Positions 1 through 7,976 of a DNA stretch of 64,000 nucleotides are shown here, piece by piece (within the stretch, counting starts at the first letter, position 1; every line of letters begins with the position of its first letter). A program made the translations under genes and the position numbers. The stretch is from the NCBI RefSeq assembly GCF_014466955.1, contig NZ_AP023396.1:6014001-6078000 (forward strand). The letters run 5' to 3'. Below the pieces are notes generated by a model. The model did not search any database. It was not told where the DNA came from and worked only from the letters and a program-made list of their open reading frames with translations. Origin of the DNA: Nocardia wallacei (GTDB lineage: Bacteria > Actinomycetota > Actinomycetes > Mycobacteriales > Mycobacteriaceae).

Positions 1-22
1 CGGGAGAATCGGGACAGGACGA

Positions 23-535
23 ATGACGCTCGACACAGTGCCGACGGCGGCACAGATCGCCGCGGCCTGGGACCGTGAACTACCCGGCGCGCGAACGCGA
101 TCCATCGAGATCATCACCCCGCTGTGGGGCGTGGCGAAACTGCTCGCCGACGAGCGGCAGCGCACCCTGCTCCGGCTGGGCATCGATGAGTCGACCCTCG
201 ACCTGCTCAGCACCCTGCGCCGGGCGGGCCCGCCGTATCAACTCACCACCCGGCAGATCACCGCCCGCAGCCTGGTCACCGCCGGTGCCATCTCCCAGCG
301 CTTGACACGCGCCGAGGCCGCGGGGCTGATCACCCGCGCGCCGACCACCTCGTCGCGGCGCGGTGTGCTGGTGACGCTGACCGCCGAGGGACACGAGGTG
401 ATCGAGCGGGTCGTGCGCGAATTGCTGGACTACGAAACGACTCTCACCGATCGACTCACCGCCGACCAGCAGGCCGCCCTCATCGACGCCCTGCGCTGCC
501 TCGCCGCCGCCGTGCGGCCGAGTCACGAGTTGTGA
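23..535 (+). CDS. MarR-family transcriptional regulator
   Basis: 170-residue winged-helix regulator. The middle of the protein has the MarR pattern: a recognition helix around residues 78-100 (SLVTAGAISQRLTRAEAAGL) followed by a wing that starts TRAPTTSSRRGVLVTLT and a C-terminal dimerisation helix. The family usually binds a palindrome near its own gene and is released by small aromatic or oxidant ligands. The ligand here is unknown. It is convergent with the erythromycin-esterase-like gene, 14 bases apart, so the two do not share a promoter. The start at 23 gives the normal family length. The upstream region is mostly outside the window. Confidence 0.88.
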   Translation: MTLDTVPTAAQIAAAWDRELPGARTRSIEIITPLWGVAKLLADERQRTLLRLGIDESTLDLLSTLRRAGPPYQLTTRQITARSLVTAGAISQRLTRAEAAGLITRAPTTSSRRGVLVTLTAEGHEVIERVVRELLDYETTLTDRLTADQQAALIDALRCLAAAVRPSHEL

Positions 536-549
536 ACCACGGCAAAGGA

Positions 550-1803
550 TTACCCTGAGTTCCGCGCGGAATGGAACTCCGGCAGCCACCGCACCGGCGC
601 GGTCTCGCGAATGTGGATCAGCACGTCGAAGGCGCCGTGCAGCGAGGACAATCGCAGGCGCGCGTCGGCGTCCTCGGCGGGATCGTAGACTCCGCTGATC
701 ACCCGGGCCTGCGCCGAACCCTGCCGCCACTGTTCGGCCGCGGCCGGGACCTCGCCGCGCAGATCGATATAGAAGGCAGGCAGATCCACGACCGCCAGGG
801 TCGCATCGATCAGGTCCGGCGCGGGCGCCGGCGCGGTGGCCACGCCGAGGTCGCCGTGGTGGAAACCGACGGCCACCGCCGCGTACCGGGCGACGAAGTG
901 CCGCCGCAGGTGCGCGCCCGTGCCGATGAAGGATTCGGCATTCTCGCCACCGACCTCGATCGCCAGCCCGGCCGTGTGCGCGAGGCCGTCCCAGTAGACG
1001 ATGCGCGCGCCGGTGGCGTCGTGCCGGTCGATGACGGTCTGCGCCGACGGTCGTTCGTCGCGGCCGAAACCGCCCAGTCCGGCGACGCTGTTCTCATGGA
1101 AGGCGACGATGCGGCGCATCCGCTCGACCGCCTCGGCGTGCTCGGCGGCGGCCGCGTCGCTCGGCGACAGCGACTCCACCAGCGCCAGCGCGTCGCGCGC
1201 GTGCTCGGCGAACGGGCGGCCGGGATGGATGCCCTGGTGCCGCTGCACATGCTCGTCGATGCGGTGCGCGCTGCGGATGACCGACAGGTGTGCCTCGAGC
1301 TCGGCGGCTCGCTCGGGTGCGATCCGCCGGACGCGCTCGAGCGCGACATCGTAATCGGAGGGCTGTGCCGCGACCGGTTCGACGCCGAACACGCGCACCC
1401 GATCGTCGGGATGGTTCCGGTTGAACTCCCGGATCCATTCCAGCGTCGCCACCATCTCGGCGGTGCGCCAGGGCCGCCACGCCTGTGCGAGCACCGACCG
1501 GACGTCCCCGGCCCCGGTCGCGACATACGCGTCGATGCGCTCCCCGGACGGCACGGAATCCTGGATCGCGAGGGCGCGGAACCCGTGCTCGGTCACCAAT
1601 CGGCGGAACAGGCGCTCGCGCACGCCGTAGGTCTGCCGGGAGAACCGGGTCGACTCCCCGATGCCCACGACGGTCGCGGTCGCCAGACTGTCGGCCAGGG
1701 CGTCCAGGTCGGCACCCGCGTCCGTCGCCTCGGTGCCGAGCACGGGATGTGCCGCCGCGCGCAGCCACTCGTGCAGTGCCGTGTCGGTGATCGTGGTGGT
1801 CAT
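550..1803 (-). CDS. Erythromycin esterase-like protein (Ere superfamily)
   Basis: 417 residues, full length for the erythromycin esterase superfamily, whose studied members open the macrolide lactone; many homologues have no known substrate. The N-terminal signature reads VVGIGESTRFSRQTYGVRER. Classical Ere enzymes have GEATH or GESTH here, with a catalytic histidine. This protein has arginine at that position, so macrolide hydrolysis is doubtful. The start at 1803 is chosen because GGGAGGA lies just before it; a longer frame to 1848 would run into the promoter. A MerR-type promoter and palindrome lie at 1841-1871, and a protein with two MerR domains is encoded 0.6 kb away, so the gene is probably induced by that regulator. 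Confidence 0.82.
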   Translation of the reverse strand: MTTTITDTALHEWLRAAAHPVLGTEATDAGADLDALADSLATATVVGIGESTRFSRQTYGVRERLFRRLVTEHGFRALAIQDSVPSGERIDAYVATGAGDVRSVLAQAWRPWRTAEMVATLEWIREFNRNHPDDRVRVFGVEPVAAQPSDYDVALERVRRIAPERAAELEAHLSVIRSAHRIDEHVQRHQGIHPGRPFAEHARDALALVESLSPSDAAAAEHAEAVERMRRIVAFHENSVAGLGGFGRDERPSAQTVIDRHDATGARIVYWDGLAHTAGLAIEVGGENAESFIGTGAHLRRHFVARYAAVAVGFHHGDLGVATAPAPAPDLIDATLAVVDLPAFYIDLRGEVPAAAEQWRQGSAQARVISGVYDPAEDADARLRLSSLHGAFDVLIHIRETAPVRWLPEFHSARNSG

Positions 1804-1840
1804 GCGGTCCTCCCGGATCCTCGAGGTGTCGAACGCCTTC

Positions 1841-1871
1841 AGCCTCACCCCTCAACAATGGTTGAGGTCAA
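1841..1871 (-). promoter_or_regulatory. MerR-type promoter of the Ere-like gene
   Basis: On the minus strand TTGACC (1866-1871) is followed after 19 bases by GAGGCT (1841-1846). The spacer holds a perfect 7+4+7 inverted repeat, CCTCAAC-AATG-GTTGAGG (1850-1867). A long 19-base spacer with a dyad between -35 and -10 is the hallmark of MerR-family activation sites, and CCTCAA..TTGAGG resembles SoxR-class operators. The start codon at 1803 lies 37 bases downstream. That the binder is the MerR protein at 2441 is inferred from proximity. Confidence 0.65.
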
Positions 1872-1913
1872 GGCGCGCGCACAGTGACCCGGGTCGCACC
1901 TGTGGCGAGTCCG

Positions 1914-2378
1914 CTACCGGGCACGCCGCTGGTAACGCGTGCGGGCACGGTCGTGGGCCGCGCGCAGCAGTTCCCGGAGAGGCTCGCGAGTGCGCGGACC
2001 GGGGTCGACCACGGCCAGCCAGCCCGCGCCACCGTAGACGGGATGGGCCAGCACGGTGTCGGTGATGCTGGAATCCCCAGCGCGGCCGGCGCTTTCGCGC
2101 GGCGGGTAGCCGGTCCACGCGGTGAAGGCGTCCTTGCCGGCGCTGATGTTCACGCGGAAGGCGCCGGGCCGATCCAAACGGGAAGCACGATCGTCGGGGT
2201 AGTCCTTGGTCACGATGGTCGCGAAGGGCTGGGTCGCGGTCGGCACCTGGCCATCGGGTGCGTAGTAGAAGAACGCGTCACCCCACGCGATCTCGGGGGT
2301 GCCGTCGCCGGGGCCCGGTCGCAGCACCAGCACGCCGCCGAGCGATTCGATGAACTCGATGATCTCGTCGATACTCAC
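1914..2378 (-). CDS. DUF6194-like conserved hypothetical protein
   Basis: 154-residue soluble protein starting with GTG. It has an N-terminal helix (SIDEIIEFIESLGGVLVLRP), then EIAWGDAFFYYAPDG, FATIVTKDYP and FRVNISAG blocks, a layout I recall from actinobacterial proteins annotated DUF6194. No catalytic motif, signal peptide or membrane segment is visible. It is divergent from the double-MerR regulator with about 60 bases between the start codons, so a shared regulatory region is likely. The family name is from memory and the function is unknown. Confidence 0.68.
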   Translation of the reverse strand: MSIDEIIEFIESLGGVLVLRPGPGDGTPEIAWGDAFFYYAPDGQVPTATQPFATIVTKDYPDDRASRLDRPGAFRVNISAGKDAFTAWTGYPPRESAGRAGDSSITDTVLAHPVYGGAGWLAVVDPGPRTREPLRELLRAAHDRARTRYQRRAR

Positions 2379-2440
2379 GCATTCCAGCGTTACATTGAAG
2401 TGCTTGTGGAGACTCTAGGTCGAAGTGCCGAGGTGAAGGC
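2379..2440. promoter_or_regulatory. Divergent promoter region of DUF6194-like and MerR genes
   Basis: 62 bases separate two divergent GTG starts. The segment contains the direct repeat GAAGTGC (twice, 25 bases apart) around TGTGGAGACTCTAGGTC, which includes the partial dyad GAC-TCTAG-GTC. MerR proteins often autoregulate from such short divergent regions. I cannot assign -35 and -10 boxes with confidence. Confidence 0.3.
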
Positions 2441-3190
2441 GTGAGAAGTCGCAACTCGCTGCGGACGGTCGAGGTGGCTCGGCGCACCGGCTACTCCGTG
2501 CAGCAGATCCGCAATCTGGAGCGCCGCGGCGTACTGCCCGCGGCGACGCGCACCGGCAGCGGTTACCGGGTCTACGACGAATCCCACGTGCACTCGGCTC
2601 GCGCCTATCGAGCACTGGCCGCGGCCGCCGGTCCGGTCGAGGCCAAGGAGATCCTGCGCGCGGCACATCGACGCCCGCTCACCGGCATGCTCGCACTGCT
2701 GGACGCGGCGCATGCCCGTCTGGACCGCGAGCGCCACGACCTCGCACTGGCTACCGCGGCCGTCCGCGCCATCGCCGCGGAACCACTCGCGGACCCGCGG
2801 CCCTCGGACGCGATGACCATCTCGGAGCTGGCCGACGCGCTCGGCGTGCGCCCGTCGACGCTGCGGCACTGGGAATCGGCCGGACTGGTGACGCCCGGCC
2901 GGTATCCGACCCGCGCTCGGAGATACGCGCCCGACGATGTGCGGGATGTACGGATCGTGCACCAGCTGCGCCTCGCCGGATACCGCATCCCCGCGCTCCG
3001 GGACCTGTTGCCACGATTGCGGGACACCTTCCGAGACAAAGATATTCACGCCGCCGATATTCACGCCGCCCTGGCGGCCAGGGAGGCGAGCATCGAATCG
3101 CGCTCCCGCGCCCTGCTCGACGGTTCGGCGGCGCTCGGCCATCTCCTCGCCCGAGACTCTCTCACCGAAACGGGGGAGCCGCAGCGGTGA
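2441..3190 (+). CDS. Tandem double MerR-domain transcriptional regulator
   Basis: 249 residues with two complete MerR-type winged-helix domains in one chain. The first spans about residues 7-75 (TVEVARRTGYSVQQIRNLE, then GYRVYDESHV). The second spans about 127-200 (MTISELADALGVRPSTLRHW, then ARRYAPDDVRDVRIVHQLR). Normal MerR proteins have one such domain and dimerise; here one chain could supply both halves. No metal-binding cysteines are seen. Near the C-terminus a 15-base direct repeat gives DIHAADIHAA. The GTG start at 2441 follows GAGGTGAAGG. The likely target is the MerR-type promoter at 1841-1871. Confidence 0.85.
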   Translation: MRSRNSLRTVEVARRTGYSVQQIRNLERRGVLPAATRTGSGYRVYDESHVHSARAYRALAAAAGPVEAKEILRAAHRRPLTGMLALLDAAHARLDRERHDLALATAAVRAIAAEPLADPRPSDAMTISELADALGVRPSTLRHWESAGLVTPGRYPTRARRYAPDDVRDVRIVHQLRLAGYRIPALRDLLPRLRDTFRDKDIHAADIHAALAAREASIESRSRALLDGSAALGHLLARDSLTETGEPQR

Positions 3191-3251
3191 CATGGGTGAC
3201 GATCCGCGTGGGCCCCTATTCCATCGCCGAAACAGCGTGCACCACAACATG

Positions 3252-4199
3252 TCAGGGTGTCGCGAGTTGCCCGGAGAAGTCCCGGCGGCCTGCCGGCAGG
3301 TCGGCGAGCAGGGCAACGGTGCGCCGCTGTTCCGCGGCAGTACCGTAGGGCGCGGCCATGAACTCGGTGACCCCGACATCGCGAAAGCGCGTGAGCGCCT
3401 GTGCCACTACGGTTTCGGTGCCCACCACCGCTACGTCCGCGGGCCCTGCCGCGCCCTCCCGATCGAGGGTCGCGCGGTACTCGGGCACCTGACCGGCGAG
3501 GGCGAATTGGCCGGCGATCCGGGCGCGCACCCCGTCGGAATCGTCGGTGACACACACGGGGAGTCCGGCCACGATTCGGGGAACCTGCCGTCCGGCCGCG
3601 GCGGCCGCCGCGGTGAGCGCCGGAACAATGTGCTCGCCAAGTGTTTTCGGCCCGGTCATCCAGGTCACGACCCCGTCGGCGAGTTCGCCCGCCAAGCGCA
3701 CCATGCGCGGCCCGAGCGCCGCGACCAGCAGCGACGGCGTCGGAATCGGGCCGGGTACTTCCACCGCGCCCACGGCGGTCAGCGTCTCCCCGTGGTGGTC
3801 GACCCCGTCCCCGCGCAGCAGCGGGCCGAGCACGGTCAGGTACTCGCGCATGCGCCGCACCGGCCGGTCGACGGGCAGCCCGAACATTCCCGACACCATC
3901 GCACCGACACCCGCACCCACGCCCAGCGTCAACCGGCCCGCCACCGCGGCCTGCGCCGTCAGCGCCTGTCCGGCCAGCACCAGCGGATGGCGTTGCGGCA
4001 CCGGCACCACGGCCGTACCCACATCGATTCCGGGCACGGCGGCGCCGGCCACCGCGACGGCGGTCACAGCGTCCCAGCCCAGCGCCTGGCTCGACCAGGC
4101 CGTGCCGAACCCAGCGTCGGCCGCCTCGCGCACCTGGTCGACGAACGCCGCCAAGGTCGTGGGTCCGCGCACGTCACCGACTGCCACACCGATCCGCAT
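3252..4199 (-). CDS. LLM-class F420-dependent oxidoreductase (first copy)
   Basis: 315-residue luciferase-like TIM-barrel enzyme. N-terminal MRIGVAVGDVRGPTTLAAFV, the GRLTLGVGAG strand and the PSLLVAALGPRMVRLAGELA segment are typical of actinobacterial members that use reduced F420 rather than FMN; the substrate cannot be read from the sequence. The start at 4199 is preceded by GAGGAGAACGAAG, better than the frame's upstream limit at 4283, which would run through the operator. It is divergent from a TetR gene with a perfect inverted repeat between them, so control by that TetR is very likely. Confidence 0.82.
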   Translation of the reverse strand: MRIGVAVGDVRGPTTLAAFVDQVREAADAGFGTAWSSQALGWDAVTAVAVAGAAVPGIDVGTAVVPVPQRHPLVLAGQALTAQAAVAGRLTLGVGAGVGAMVSGMFGLPVDRPVRRMREYLTVLGPLLRGDGVDHHGETLTAVGAVEVPGPIPTPSLLVAALGPRMVRLAGELADGVVTWMTGPKTLGEHIVPALTAAAAAAGRQVPRIVAGLPVCVTDDSDGVRARIAGQFALAGQVPEYRATLDREGAAGPADVAVVGTETVVAQALTRFRDVGVTEFMAAPYGTAAEQRRTVALLADLPAGRRDFSGQLATP

Positions 4200-4221
4200 T
4201 CTTCGTTCTCCTCGCCGAATG

Positions 4222-4278
4222 AAATGGGGTGCCCACCCCACTTTCGTCTCGGTACCATACGGAGGACCCACCCCATTT
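4222..4278. promoter_or_regulatory. Operator between LLM oxidoreductase and TetR genes
   Basis: A perfect 10-base inverted repeat AAATGGGGTG (4222-4231) ... CACCCCATTT (4269-4278) lies in the divergent gap. The left arm also forms a tighter dyad GGGGTGCCCACCCC. Two spaced GGGGTG-type half-site groups fit dimer binding by the adjacent TetR protein to control both directions. A possible -10 for the oxidoreductase, TATGGT on the minus strand, lies between the arms. Confidence 0.6.
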
Positions 4279-4298
4279 AGCAAGAGGTGCCGGAACGA

Positions 4299-4871
4299 AT
4301 GACGGAAAGAACCAACTCCCCCGGACGGCGGGCCGACGCTCGACGCAACCGGGACCGGCTGGTGTCCGCGGCCGGAGCCGTTGTCGCCGAGTCAGGGCCC
4401 GACGCTTCCCTGGAGGAGATCGCCCGCCGGGCGGGAGTCGGGTCGGCCACCCTGCACCGCCACTTCCCCCGGCGCGCCGAACTGCTGGCGGCAGTGCTCC
4501 ACGAGCGCGTGTGCGCACTGTGCCGACGCGCGGAAGACCTTGCCGCCGAACCCGATCCGGGCGCCGCACTGCTGACCTGGCTGCGCGCCGTGGTGGCGCA
4601 CGCCGCCACCGTCCGGGGCCTCGGCCCGGCCCTCACGGGTTACGATCCGGACCCGGAGTTCGCGCCGCACACCATGATCCGATCGGCGGCCGCACAATTG
4701 GTCACCCGCGCTCGGGCCGAAGGCGCCATCGCCCGAACCACCACGGTCGACGATGTGCTGCAGCTCGCCAACGGAATAGCCCTGGCCACCGAATCCCTCC
4801 CCGACCCGACCCACCGCGCCGAGGCTCTGGTCACCCTCATAGCCCACGGCCTGCTACGCCCGAACGAATAG
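4299..4871 (+). CDS. TetR-family transcriptional regulator
   Basis: 190 residues. The N-terminal helix-turn-helix covers about residues 15-60 (LEEIARRAGVGSATLHRHFP is the classic TetR recognition segment), followed by an all-helical ligand domain with the C-terminal pattern common in SbtR-like actinobacterial regulators. ATG 4299 is chosen over GTG 4287 because AAGAGG lies 11 bases upstream. It is divergent from the LLM oxidoreductase and probably represses both genes from the operator at 4222-4278. Confidence 0.88.
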   Translation: MTERTNSPGRRADARRNRDRLVSAAGAVVAESGPDASLEEIARRAGVGSATLHRHFPRRAELLAAVLHERVCALCRRAEDLAAEPDPGAALLTWLRAVVAHAATVRGLGPALTGYDPDPEFAPHTMIRSAAAQLVTRARAEGAIARTTTVDDVLQLANGIALATESLPDPTHRAEALVTLIAHGLLRPNE

Positions 4872-4930
4872 ACGCCCAGGCGATTTCGCTCATCGGAAAC
4901 CACGATCCCCCGCCCGGCCCGACGAGGTTC

Positions 4931-5150
4931 GAGCCAGGCGGCAGGCCAGCGGGACCGAGCCCGACAGCAGGCCAGCGGAACGCAGCCGGGCAGCAAGCCA
5001 ACAGGACCGAACCAGGCAGCAAGCCAGCGAAACGCAGCCAGGCAGCAAGCCAGCGAAACGCAGCCGGGCAGCAAGCCAACGGAACGCAGCCGGGCGGCAA
5101 GCCAACAGGACGGAGCCGGGCGGCGGGTCGGCGGGACAGGGAGGCGAGGG
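4931..5150. repeat. 26-bp tandem repeat (minisatellite), about 8 units
   Basis: Units such as GCAGCCGGGCAGCAAGCCAA plus CGGAAC repeat every 25-26 bases from 4931 to the end of the next gene. Some neighbours differ by one or two bases, while the outer units are more diverged, which suggests expansion by slippage. 26 is not a multiple of 3, so this is not a coding repeat. It fills the gap between two convergent genes (TetR stop at 4871, PPOX-like stop at 5151). No stem-loop spacing or leader resembling CRISPR is present. Confidence 0.85.
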
Positions 5151-5663
5151 TCAGCGGGACGGGGGGAGCATCAGCACGGGGTCGTGGACGGTGACGAGGA
5201 TGATGACGTCGCCGTAGGGAGCTGTGCCGCGGGCCAGGCGATGGGCCATGCGGGCCAAGGGTATTTGCCAGCGGTATTTGGCGTCGAGTTCGGACTGGAC
5301 GAACGGGACCAGGGTGCCGCCGGTGACCACCTGGGCGCGCCCCTGCAATTGATGTGACCCGAGCACGGGACTGCCGCGCCAGTCGCCGGGCTGCACGACG
5401 ACGCGGCCGTCGCGCGCCAGCTGCTCGGCCTCGGGCGCGTAGGACGAGGTGCGGAACGCGAGCTGGTTGTGACCGATCGGAACCACCAGCCGCGGCTTCG
5501 TCACCAGCTGCTGCGGGCCCGCCACCCACGTCACCAGTACCGTCTTCGCCTGCTGCCACATGTTTCGCGGGCCCGGCCGACCGGCCGTCGGCTGTGGAAC
5601 GGCGGCGGGGTCCGGCTGGGCGACCTGCAGGGAGGTCGGAACGTCGACCAGGGTTCCTGTCAT
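5151..5663 (-). CDS. PPOX-class (split beta-barrel) flavin/F420-binding-like protein
   Basis: 170 residues. The pattern KPRLVVPIGHNQLAFRTSSY ... EAEQLARDGRVVVQPGDWRG ... GRAQVV resembles the pyridoxamine-phosphate-oxidase-like split barrel, in which short strands around a bound flavin or F420 alternate with helices. The first 35 residues are a poorly conserved extension. The start at 5663 follows GGAAAGGATCG; a longer open frame to 5852 has no ribosome site. The stop abuts the 26-bp repeat. It lies between two TetR/LLM pairs, which suggests a local group of redox genes. The substrate and even the cofactor are uncertain. Confidence 0.62.
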   Translation of the reverse strand: MTGTLVDVPTSLQVAQPDPAAVPQPTAGRPGPRNMWQQAKTVLVTWVAGPQQLVTKPRLVVPIGHNQLAFRTSSYAPEAEQLARDGRVVVQPGDWRGSPVLGSHQLQGRAQVVTGGTLVPFVQSELDAKYRWQIPLARMAHRLARGTAPYGDVIILVTVHDPVLMLPPSR

Positions 5664-5899
5664 CACATTCGATCCTTTCCGGTGCCGATACCACCGGCCG
5701 GTTCTCGGGCAGCACGACCCGGCGAGCGCGGGACCACACAGGCCCACCACAGATTTCGCCGCCGATGCCGAAAGCCGCGCCCGACACTGCCCGAACGTCG
5801 TCGGCCGGCTACCTCCGATACTCCACACACCTCGGCAACCCGGCAACAACACTGATCAGAGCGGTTCGGCGGGTGGGGTTCACGGGCCCGTTCCCGGAT

Positions 5900-6166
5900 T
5901 CAGTTGCGCCGCACGCTGTCCTCGTGGGCGAAGTCGCCGGGCGTGCGGTCCTCCCTGTCGCGCCGCTCGCGGGCGGTTCGCCGGGAGGCGACGACGTAGG
6001 GCACCGTGCCGAGCCCGGCACCGAGCAACGCGCAGGAGACCACGCCGACCACGAACGTCGGCACACCGAACGAGGACGCGGCGGGTGTCAGGAATCCGAG
6101 CCCCAGCGCGAACACCAGCACAGCGCCGGATGGTAGGGCGAACAGGGCGATCAGTCGCTTGCTCAT
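5900..6166 (-). CDS. Small two-helix membrane protein
   Basis: 88 residues with two hydrophobic segments, about residues 4-26 (LIALFALPSGAVLVFALGLG) and 36-58 (VGVVSCALLGAGLGTVPYVV), then a charged cytosolic tail rich in Arg, Asp and Glu. I do not recognise a family. The start at 6166 follows GGGGGATACCTC, a good ribosome site, and gives a protein beginning MSKRLIALF. A membrane structural or stress role is possible, but nothing in the sequence fixes it. Confidence 0.6.
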   Translation of the reverse strand: MSKRLIALFALPSGAVLVFALGLGFLTPAASSFGVPTFVVGVVSCALLGAGLGTVPYVVASRRTARERRDREDRTPGDFAHEDSVRRN

Positions 6167-6370
6167 GAGGTATCCCCCTTGCAGGACAAAGAGAATCGGC
6201 ACGACCCGATAGCGGCCCGGGTGAGCGTCTCCCCCCGATGGAGACCGTCGCGCAAGATCATACTGACCGGCCGGACTGGCACAACGCCAGTAGCACGAGC
6301 GACTTTCGGGCAGATTAGGGACCAAAGTCCCTAACGGATTGAACGCCGTTCCGTTTGTTCTCGCTTCGGT

Positions 6371-6955
6371 TCAGATGCGGCGAAGGCCCGCGACGAGGAG
6401 TTCGACCATGCGGCGGGCGTCGTAGCGCGGGTCGGCGCCGGCGCCGATGCACAGGTTGCCGACGGCGCGCAGCAGCTCGTATGCCTCCATGTCCGGACGG
6501 ATGTCGCCCGCCGCCGCGGCGGCGTCGAGCAGGTCGGCGCACACGGGGACGAGGCGGTCGAGGAAGTAGGTGTGCAGCGTGCCGAAGGCGGCGTCGTCGG
6601 CCTGCAGCGCCTCGGCGAGACCATGCTTGGTGACCAGGAAATCGACGAACAGATTGAGCCAACGGGCAAGTGCCGCACGGGGAGTGCTGCTGGTCGCCGC
6701 GAGCGTCGGACCGGCCGCGGCGCAGGACTCCACCTGATGCCGATAGACCGCCACGATGAGATCGGCCCGCGTCGGGAAGTGCCGGTAGATCGTGCCGACA
6801 CCGACACCGGCCTTGGCGGCGATGTCACGCACCGGCACGTCGACGCCGGAGGCGACGAACGCCGCGGCGGCCGCGTCCAGCAGCGTCTGCTCGTTGCGCC
6901 GCGCGTCGGCACGCTTGCGTGCGGCCGGTCTCGCGCCGCCGTTGTCGTCGGCCAT
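6371..6955 (-). CDS. TetR-family transcriptional regulator
   Basis: 194 residues. Helix-turn-helix about residues 22-65 (VRDIAAKAGVGVGTIYRHFP), then a ligand domain typical of the SbtR-like group. The start at 6955 follows AGAGAGGTGG. It is divergent from the LLM oxidoreductase at 7104, with two perfect inverted repeats (6988-7004 and 7016-7030) in the 148-base gap, so it very likely controls both genes. Confidence 0.9.
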   Translation of the reverse strand: MADDNGGARPAARKRADARRNEQTLLDAAAAAFVASGVDVPVRDIAAKAGVGVGTIYRHFPTRADLIVAVYRHQVESCAAAGPTLAATSSTPRAALARWLNLFVDFLVTKHGLAEALQADDAAFGTLHTYFLDRLVPVCADLLDAAAAAGDIRPDMEAYELLRAVGNLCIGAGADPRYDARRMVELLVAGLRRI

Positions 6956-6987
6956 CGCGCGGCCACCTCTCTCATCGCCCTTGGCAA

Positions 6988-7030
6988 ACGGAACACCATT
7001 CCGTATGTTTGTTATCGGAACAAGGTTCCG
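6988..7030. promoter_or_regulatory. Paired operators for the TetR at 6371
   Basis: Two adjacent perfect dyads share the GGAA/TTCC core: ACGGAA-CACCA-TTCCGT (6988-7004) and CGGAAC-AAG-GTTCCG (7016-7030), centres 27 bases apart. Two operator copies suggest binding of two dimers, as in QacR-like cooperative repression. A similar sequence, GAACGCCGTTCCG, lies just past the regulator's stop codon near 6340-6352. Confidence 0.68.
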
Positions 7031-7103
7031 CTTGCTCCAGCATGCCACACCCGGCACGAGGCCGCCGCCCATTGCTCGACGCGGCCCGGAAGGACGAACC
7101 ACC

Positions 7104-7976
7104 ATGGCGCACAATCCCGCTCCCAGTTTCGGCATCATGACCGCGCCGATGCAGGTCGACTACCACGACATTCTGCGAGTGTGGCGGGAGGCGGACACCG
7201 TTGCGGAGATCGAGCACGCGTGGCTGTTCGATCACCTGCTGCCCATCGCCGGTGATCCGACCGGGCCGATCCACGAAGGCTGGACGCTGCTGTCGGCCCT
7301 CGCCGCGCAGACCCGGCGGCTGCGGCTCGGACTACTGGTGACCAGCAACCGGTTCCGGCCGCCCGCCGTGCTGGCCAAGATCGCCACCACGGTGGACATC
7401 GTCTCCGGCGGGCGGCTCGACTTCGGTATCGGCGCGGGCTCGCGGCCCGACATCCCGATGGCGCGCCGCGAGTACGAGGCGCACGGGCTCCCGTATCACG
7501 ACGCCCGCCACGCCGTCGAAGATCTCGCGGAGGCCCTCACCGTGATTCGGCGGTTGTGGACCGAGACCGAACCGTTCGACTTCCATGGGGAACACGTGCA
7601 CCTCACCGGTGCGAACGGCAACCCGCGCCCCGTCCAGCGCCCGCACCCACCGATCATGATCGGCGGACGTTCCACCGGAGTCCTGCGCCTGGCCGCCCGG
7701 CACGCCGACCTCTGGAACATCCCGGGCGGCGACCTGGACGACTGCATCGAGCGCAGTGCCCGGCTCGACCGCTACTGCGCGGACATCGGCCGCGACCCCG
7801 CCGCGATCACCCGCTCGATCGTCCTCCCGGCCTCCTACGACCGGCCCGACGACACCCGCAAGGCGATCCGCGCCGCCATCGCCGCCGGTTTCCCCCACCT
7901 CGTCCTCAGCCTGTCGTCCCCCTATCCCCCGCAGGTCGCCCGCTGGGTCGCCGACGAACTGATCCGGCCGCGCTGA
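7104..7976 (+). CDS. LLM-class F420-dependent oxidoreductase (second copy)
   Basis: 290-residue luciferase-like monooxygenase fold: PSFGIMTAPMQVDY at the N-terminus, LRLGLLVTSNRFRPPAVLAK in the second strand-helix unit, GGRLDFGIGAGSRPDI (cofactor-binding loop) and RPHPPIMIGG. This subgroup is usually annotated as F420-dependent with unknown substrate. ATG 7104 follows AAGGA; the open frame upstream runs through the regulatory dyads. It is only distantly similar to the LLM enzyme at 3252, so the two are not a recent duplication. Probably repressed by the divergent TetR. Confidence 0.85.
   Translation: MAHNPAPSFGIMTAPMQVDYHDILRVWREADTVAEIEHAWLFDHLLPIAGDPTGPIHEGWTLLSALAAQTRRLRLGLLVTSNRFRPPAVLAKIATTVDIVSGGRLDFGIGAGSRPDIPMARREYEAHGLPYHDARHAVEDLAEALTVIRRLWTETEPFDFHGEHVHLTGANGNPRPVQRPHPPIMIGGRSTGVLRLAARHADLWNIPGGDLDDCIERSARLDRYCADIGRDPAAITRSIVLPASYDRPDDTRKAIRAAIAAGFPHLVLSLSSPYPPQVARWVADELIRPR

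Noticed and set aside
4931..5150. CRISPR array
   Set aside because: Units are directly adjacent with no unique spacers, and no cas gene is in the window.
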